From positions 1 to 17,342 of the forward strand of contig JBFXEJ010000120.1 in assembly GCA_050180235.1 (NCBI GenBank): DNA of 17,342 nt, in the 5' to 3' direction. The notes beneath the pieces were generated by a model. The model was not told the DNA's origin, did not search any database, and worked only from the letters and a program-made list of their open reading frames with translations. Position numbers and translations under genes: made by a program. Of the stretch, positions 13,829 to 17,342 are shown one piece after another. Source of the DNA: JAABRU01 sp050180235. GTDB taxonomy: Bacteria; Desulfobacterota; Desulfobacteria; Desulfobacterales; Desulfococcaceae. The first letter of the stretch is position 1. Every line of letters starts with the position of its first letter.

Positions 13829-15529
13829 ATGAAAAATCATACTTATTACAGGTTTGCAGGAAAAACGGTCGCTGTGATGCTGCTGATCGCGGCCTTTTTC
13901 ATTCAGGATGTCTGCGCGCAGTCTTCTGCGCCCAATATTGCGGAGGCTGTGGGAACCGCGGGCATCCGTAACCGGGATCAGGCAAAGGCCAAAGAAGAGG
14001 CTTTGACTTCCGCCATGACATCAGGCGTGGATCAGGTTGTGATGCGGCTTTTTCCGACTGATACCCTGTCTCAGAATTTTCAGAAGTTTAATGAAACAAT
14101 TCTGGGACATGCATCTGATTTTGTGGAAAATTATCAGGTGCTGGCTGAAGGCGTGTCCGGAAAACAGTACCGGGTCATGCTGCGGGTGACGGTTTCTGTG
14201 AATATGCTGAAGCAGAAATTTCCGGATTTTGTGATGAACGAAGTGCCTGCGGAAACCGGAAAAACTGCTGAAACAATTCCGGAAACCTTTCCGGGAGATA
14301 CGGAAAAACCTGATGATGCAATTCCGGAAACTTTTCCGGGAGATACAGAAAAACCTGCTGATACAATTCCGGAGGAATTTCCTGCTGAAACAGAAAAACC
14401 TGATGATGCAATTCCGGAAACCTTTCCGGGAGATACAGAAAAACCTGCTGATACAATTCCGGAGGAATTTCCTGCTGAAACAGAAAAACCTGCTGATACA
14501 ATTCCGGAGGAATTTCCTGCTGACACGGAAAAACCTGCTGAAACAATTCCGGAAACCTTTCCGGGAGATACAGAAAAACCTGCTGAAACAATTCCGGAAA
14601 CCTTTCCGGGAGATACGGAAAAACCTGATGAAATGACACCGGAAAAACTGCCGGGCGAATCAGATTCAGCAGCAGCTCCGCAGGAAAAAGCAGAGGAAAA
14701 ACCTGCTGAAACAGCGCAGGAAGAAAAAAAAGAAGGCGTCCCCAGAATTCTTTTTCTGATAGCAGAGCAGGATCTGCAGGATATGGATCCTTCGTTCTGG
14801 TGGGGCAAAAAAATCGGAAATCAGGAATGTTATACAGAAAATGCCATGCGTGACAGTATGAAGGCAGCCGGTTTTCAGATCATTGAACACGGCTCCGGTC
14901 TGCCGGACACCGGAAACACATCACACATTCTTTTCGAGCCGGATATTGAGAATACAGAAGCCGCTGATGTCGGAAGACAGATGAAAGCAGATGTGGTGAT
15001 TGCAGGCAAGGCAATTGTTTACAAGGTTCAGGATGATACAGATACAAAGGAAGAAGGGGAAATCCCATCTTTTAATGCCACACTCACTGTGCGGGTCATT
15101 CTTGCCGAAAACGGAAGGGAAATCGCTTCGCTTCTGGAGACTGCTGTGCAGAAACAGGGCAGTGATAATCAGAGCGGTGAACAGTCCCTGATGACAGCAG
15201 GCGCAGAAGCAGCAAAAAAGCTGATTCCCCAGATCAGCAGGGTCTGGGGCTTTGCCAAAGAAAAGGGCGACAGACTTGAACTGATTGTGAAAGGAACCAG
15301 AAATCTGGGGAATTTTGTCCGCTTCCGCAAGACCCTTAATGCAATGCCGGATGTGAAAAGTATTCAGATAGAATCCATGAAATCGGATGAGGCTGAAATC
15401 CTCATCAGCTTTGGCAAAGACACACAGGTCTTTGCTGATGCCGTAAAACAGATGAAATTTGACTCCTTTGGTGTTGAAATCCGCATCATCTCCGGAAGAC
15501 GCCTGGAAATCGCCCTGATTCCGAAATAG
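13829..15529 (+). CDS. Secreted FlgT-like protein with eight 15-residue Pro/Glu-rich repeats
   Basis: 566 residues. A signal peptide (hydrophobic 14-27, cleavage probably after CA, residue 30) sends it to the periplasm. Residues 33-140 (AVGTAGIRNRDQAKAKEEAL..., YRVMLRVTVSVNMLKQKFP) resemble the N-terminal domain of the flagellar assembly protein FlgT. Residues 149-268 are eight copies of a 15-residue repeat of the type TIPETFPGDTEKPAD, then a looser Pro/Glu/Ala linker to about 305. The C-terminal half (about 310-566) has a Rossmann-like VPRILFLIAEQ opening, ADVVIAGKAIVYKV, and a final region reminiscent of FlgT middle and C-terminal domains. FlgT homology is a moderate-confidence call: no other flagellar gene is in the window. 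It starts 3 nt after the synthase stop with only a weak AAAGAAAG upstream, so it is probably translationally coupled. Confidence 0.6.
   Translation: MKNHTYYRFAGKTVAVMLLIAAFFIQDVCAQSSAPNIAEAVGTAGIRNRDQAKAKEEALTSAMTSGVDQVVMRLFPTDTLSQNFQKFNETILGHASDFVENYQVLAEGVSGKQYRVMLRVTVSVNMLKQKFPDFVMNEVPAETGKTAETIPETFPGDTEKPDDAIPETFPGDTEKPADTIPEEFPAETEKPDDAIPETFPGDTEKPADTIPEEFPAETEKPADTIPEEFPADTEKPAETIPETFPGDTEKPAETIPETFPGDTEKPDEMTPEKLPGESDSAAAPQEKAEEKPAETAQEEKKEGVPRILFLIAEQDLQDMDPSFWWGKKIGNQECYTENAMRDSMKAAGFQIIEHGSGLPDTGNTSHILFEPDIENTEAADVGRQMKADVVIAGKAIVYKVQDDTDTKEEGEIPSFNATLTVRVILAENGREIASLLETAVQKQGSDNQSGEQSLMTAGAEAAKKLIPQISRVWGFAKEKGDRLELIVKGTRNLGNFVRFRKTLNAMPDVKSIQIESMKSDEAEILISFGKDTQVFADAVKQMKFDSFGVEIRIISGRRLEIALIPK
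14273..14632 (+). repeat. Eight tandem 45-bp repeats in the FlgT-like gene
   Basis: Eight in-frame 45-bp units encode variants of (T/A)IPE(T/E)FP(G/A)(D/E)TEKP(A/D)(D/E). Two sub-types (ETFPGDTEKP and EEFPAETEKP) partly alternate, which suggests block duplication of pairs. A ninth, degenerate unit (MTPEKLPGESD) follows. Because the unit is a multiple of three and lacks stops in several frames, long shadow ORFs arise on both strands. Confidence 0.93.
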
Positions 15530-15581
15530 GTTCAGTACAGACGGAGGCTCAGATGGGTAAATGCACAGCGAAACCCGATCT

Positions 15582-15660
15582 ATTCTCCATTGAAAATATA
15601 CTTATGGAACACACCCTGCCCCTCTCAGGAGGGGATTTTCTGAAAAAATCAATGGAGAAT
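15582..15660. repeat. ATTCTCCATTGA inverted-repeat element
   Basis: ATTCTCCATTGA (15582-15593) and TCAATGGAGAAT (15649-15660) are perfect 12-bp inverted ends of a 79-bp element with an inner CCCCTC-TCAG-GAGGGG hairpin. It shares TTGAAAATATACTTATG and its right arm with 5827-5990, so it is a second copy of that family. It lies 52 bp after the FlgT-like gene stop. Confidence 0.78.
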
Positions 15661-15714
15661 CGGTATCACATGGCTGCCTGCACTGTTTTTAGAACCGTAA
15701 ACCCTGCACAAAAG

Positions 15715-15871
15715 GGTAGTGGGTCAAATCCGTTGAAAATCCCCCTCCCCTTGTGGGAGGGGTTAGGGGAGGGGTAAAAATAATATCCTGTAACAAACTG
15801 ATGTTTTCACCCTCCCCCTGCCCCTCCCTCAAGGGAGGGGAGACCGTCATCAACGGATTTGACCCACTACC
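15715..15871. mobile_element. 157-bp MITE-like element with 22-bp inverted ends and 8-bp target duplication
   Basis: The left end, 15715-15736 (GGTAGTGGGTCAAATCCG...), is the exact reverse complement of the right end, 15850-15871. CACAAAAG flanks it on both sides (15707-15714 and 15872-15879), as expected for an 8-bp target-site duplication. The interior has G/C-rich hairpins (CCCCTCCCCTTGTGGGAGGGG minus its last base, and CCCCTCCCTCAAGGGAGGGG). It carries no gene, so it would depend on a transposase elsewhere. Confidence 0.88.
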
Positions 15872-15872
15872 C

Positions 15873-15908
15873 ACAAAAGGGGCATGTTTGCTGAACTGCC
15901 CCTTTTGT
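15873..15908 (-). terminator. Hairpin between convergent FlgT-like gene and hslO (likely hslO terminator)
   Basis: ACAAAAGGGGCA (15873-15884) pairs with TGCCCCTTTTGT (15897-15908) around a 12-nt loop. It starts about 12 bp after the hslO stop when read on the minus strand, and its downstream arm has a short T run. Its outer bases overlap the CACAAAAG duplication, showing that the MITE at 15715-15871 inserted in or beside this stem. Confidence 0.6.
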
Positions 15909-15919
15909 CCACAGGTCAT

Positions 15920-16819
15920 TCAGTCAGATGAGTTCTGAGATACAAGCTGCGTCAGTTCCTCAGCCGTGAAACGGTAGAAACTGCGGCAGAATTCACAGGT
16001 CAGATCCGCATGTCCCTGCTCCGACAGAATATTCTGTATTTCATCTCTGCCCAAAGCAGTCAATGCTCTTTCCATACGCTCTTTGCTGCACGAACATTGA
16101 AAACCCAGTCTCCGTTTTTCCAGTATGTCAAAGGGAATATCTGTGAACAGTATCTCCAGCAGATTTTCCGGGCTGCTGCCCCCCCGCAGCAGTTCCGTAA
16201 CAGAGGGCAGTGCCTGAATACGGTTTGTCAGTCTGCTGATTACCTCCTCATCCTGGGGAGGCATGGCCTGAATGAGAAAACCGCCTGAAACAGTAACTCT
16301 TTTTTCCGGATCCACATAGGTCCCCAGACCCACAGCCGAGGGAATCTGTTCTGATTCCGCAAAATACCATGCCAGATCTTCTGCTATCTCACTGGTATAA
16401 AGCTGCACAATGCCCCGGTAGGGTTCCTTCATTCCCAAATCTTTGGTGACGGTAAGAAAACCGGACTTTCCCAGAGCTCCGGGAATGTCAAATTTCCCAT
16501 TTACCGGGGGCAGATCAGTAAGGGGTTCCCCCACATAACCGCGGACAGCACCATTGCTGTCAGCTTCCACAAGGATTTTTTTCAGAGGCCCGTTTCCCTC
16601 AAATTTCAGGGCCACCCGCTGACCGGTTTTCAGCAAAGCCCCCATCAATGCCCCGCCGGTAAGGGCCCTGCCCAGAGCCACACACGCAGTTGGCAGGGTT
16701 CCGTGAAGAGAGCAGGCTTGTGCGACCAGTGCCGTGCTTACACAGGCCAGCCCCCGTGTATTGCCCTCTCTTGTGATGATCCGCACCAGATAATCTGTCA
16801 TATCATGTTCCTCTGTCAT
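15920..16819 (-). CDS. hslO: 33-kDa redox-regulated chaperone Hsp33
   Basis: A cytosolic holdase chaperone switched on by oxidation of a C-terminal zinc centre. 299 residues from the chosen start. The N-terminus (DYLVRIITREGNTRGLACVSTALV), the GRALTGGALMGALLKTGQRVALKFEGNGPL core and the VRGYVGEP segment are typical. The redox switch is complete: C242-S-C244, 30 residues, then C275-E-F-C278. Start choice: ATG at 16819 (minus strand) lies 13 nt after AGGAGG (16833-16838); ATG at 16801 (MTDYLVR, 293 residues) fits the family start equally well but has a weaker site. An in-frame extension to 16996 runs through palindromic repeats and is rejected. The gene faces the FlgT-like gene. Expression under oxidative or heat stress is the family norm; no recognisable promoter was seen. 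Confidence 0.95.
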   Translation of the reverse strand: MTEEHDMTDYLVRIITREGNTRGLACVSTALVAQACSLHGTLPTACVALGRALTGGALMGALLKTGQRVALKFEGNGPLKKILVEADSNGAVRGYVGEPLTDLPPVNGKFDIPGALGKSGFLTVTKDLGMKEPYRGIVQLYTSEIAEDLAWYFAESEQIPSAVGLGTYVDPEKRVTVSGGFLIQAMPPQDEEVISRLTNRIQALPSVTELLRGGSSPENLLEILFTDIPFDILEKRRLGFQCSCSKERMERALTALGRDEIQNILSEQGHADLTCEFCRSFYRFTAEELTQLVSQNSSD

Positions 16820-16877
16820 ATGGATTCCCGTACCTCCTTTTATTTTATGAGCCCATAGCGCCGATCTGTTTTCTGTT

Positions 16878-17015
16878 AGGTGATTTCCATTAATGATTAT
16901 ACCGTTTTTCGTAGGGCGGGCACGGCTTTCTGTGCCCGCCGTCCTGCTGAAACGGCGGGCACAGAAAGCCGTGCCCGCCCTGCAATGATGGTACATTTTT
17001 TCATGGAAATCGCCT
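16878..17015. repeat. Nested palindromic element upstream of hslO
   Basis: Outer arms AGGTGATTTCCAT (16878-16890) and ATGGAAATCGCCT (17003-17015) differ at one pair. They enclose a perfect 30-bp inverted repeat (16913-16942 and 16952-16981, AGGGCGGGCACGGCTTTCTG...) with a 9-nt loop. The inner palindrome is related, in reverse orientation, to the repeat at 6955-7029. The arrangement looks like one element inserted into another. Any transcript of hslO starting upstream would carry this very stable hairpin. Confidence 0.82.
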
Positions 17016-17113
17016 TAGTGGGACTCTTTAGGTGATTTATGAAAATAAATATCCCGGTTCAGTTCACAGGCACAGGGCAAAAGCCGGAAGCTTTTGCTGC
17101 TTTGACGGGACTT

Positions 17114-17214
17114 AGGGTTTCTATCAAAATAACCTGTTATAAACCCTGAGGGTTTTCAAAACCCTCAGGGTTTCCGGACAGGAAAATTGTACAGGTTATT
17201 TTTTTACAAACCCT
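17114..17214. repeat. Nested AGGGTTT / AACCTGT palindrome next to the right IS end
   Basis: A 101-bp structure. Outer AGGGTTT (17114-17120) pairs with AAACCCT (17208-17214); AATAACCTGT (17128-17137) pairs with ACAGGTTATT (17191-17200); in the centre is a 33-bp palindrome (17141-17173) with 16-bp arms. It lies 6 bp inside the right terminal repeat. No coding sequence was seen here, nor between 17016 and 17113 apart from a small CAAAAGC-CGGAA-GCTTTTG hairpin (about 17077-17095). Confidence 0.78.
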
Positions 17215-17220
17215 TACTAC

Positions 17221-17342
17221 TGTTCTGTCAAGGTTTAACTGACGGATAAAGTCGCTTCAGTTTTATTCTCGCATCCTTTGTTCTGAACTGCCAGTCCACA
17301 CCTTTCATATTCCTGTTCCGTTCTTTATACCATTCGGCAGTC
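17221..17342. repeat. Right copy of 122-bp terminal inverted repeat (IS630-like 3' end)
   Basis: This is the exact reverse complement of bases 1-122. It holds the 3' end of the right-hand transposase gene, which points inward on the minus strand. The window therefore begins and ends inside two inverted copies of the same repeated element. Confidence 0.85.
17228..17341 (-). CDS. IS630-family transposase, C-terminal fragment (cut by window edge)
   Basis: This mirrors the fragment at 2-115 with an identical sequence: about 37 residues ending ARIKLKRLYPSVKP and TGA at 17228-17230 on the minus strand. The catalytic part is outside the window. Transcription from this copy would run leftwards towards the palindrome at 17114-17214 and then hslO, in the same direction as hslO. 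Confidence 0.65.
   Translation of the reverse strand, partial: TAEWYKERNRNMKGVDWQFRTKDARIKLKRLYPSVKP

Noticed and set aside
14134..14808. Long antisense and alternate-frame ORFs over the FlgT-like gene
   Set aside because: They arise because the 45-bp unit repeats without stops in several frames; they have low-complexity products and no start signals.
15553..15777. 74-codon plus-strand ORF with GGAGG upstream
   Set aside because: After the first dozen codons it runs through two repeat elements; it has no recognisable product. The start could be a relic of a disrupted gene, but that cannot be supported.
16820..16996. In-frame N-terminal extension of Hsp33 on the minus strand
   Set aside because: It is translated from the palindromic repeat upstream of the AGGAGG site and has no similarity to the family.

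Overview
The window looks like a piece of a chromosome of moderate GC from a Desulfobacterota-type (sulfate-reducer-like) Gram-negative bacterium. That placement is an inference. It rests on a porin with an outer-membrane C-terminal signal, an MCP whose control region resembles those of deltaproteobacterial receptors, an etfBA pair, a rimO - polyprenyl synthetase run, and an unusual density of small palindromic repeats between genes. No rRNA, tRNA or CRISPR array was seen.

Layout: (1) 1-122 and 17221-17342 are the same 122 bp in opposite orientation; each encodes the last ~37 residues of an IS630-like transposase, so the window is bounded by two inward-pointing IS 3' ends. (2) 144-3474 is a three-gene operon: a small periplasmic phosphate-binding-like protein, a beta-barrel porin and a methyl-accepting chemotaxis protein, ending at a strong terminator. 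(3) 3798-5817 is etfB and etfA, separated by 274 bp of REP-like hairpins. (4) 5818-11516 is an accessory island. It holds a RelE-type toxin-antitoxin pair, a 974-residue TIR - NB-ARC-like ATPase - TPR protein (a bacterial NLR-like protein, probably anti-phage), and a PIN-domain toxin-antitoxin pair. The modules are separated by copies of one small element that begins GTCTGAACC and ends GGTTCAGAC. (5) 11517-15529 is a tight cluster: rimO, a long-chain polyprenyl diphosphate synthase (4-nt overlap) and a secreted FlgT-like protein with eight 15-residue repeats. (6) 15530-15919 is repeat-rich; a 157-bp MITE-like element with an 8-bp target duplication sits in a hairpin between convergent genes. 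(7) hslO (Hsp33) lies on the minus strand, with large nested palindromes upstream.

The most interesting part is the island. Each of its three modules is set off by same-orientation copies of the GTCTGAACC element. A ~50-bp relic of a second NLR gene 3' end lies beside another copy. The NLR gene takes its stop codon from one such element, and its inter-domain linker (residues 141-179) is read straight through a different palindromic element. This suggests repeats acting as recombination joints for defence cassettes. No recombinase for them is encoded here, so the mechanism remains inference.
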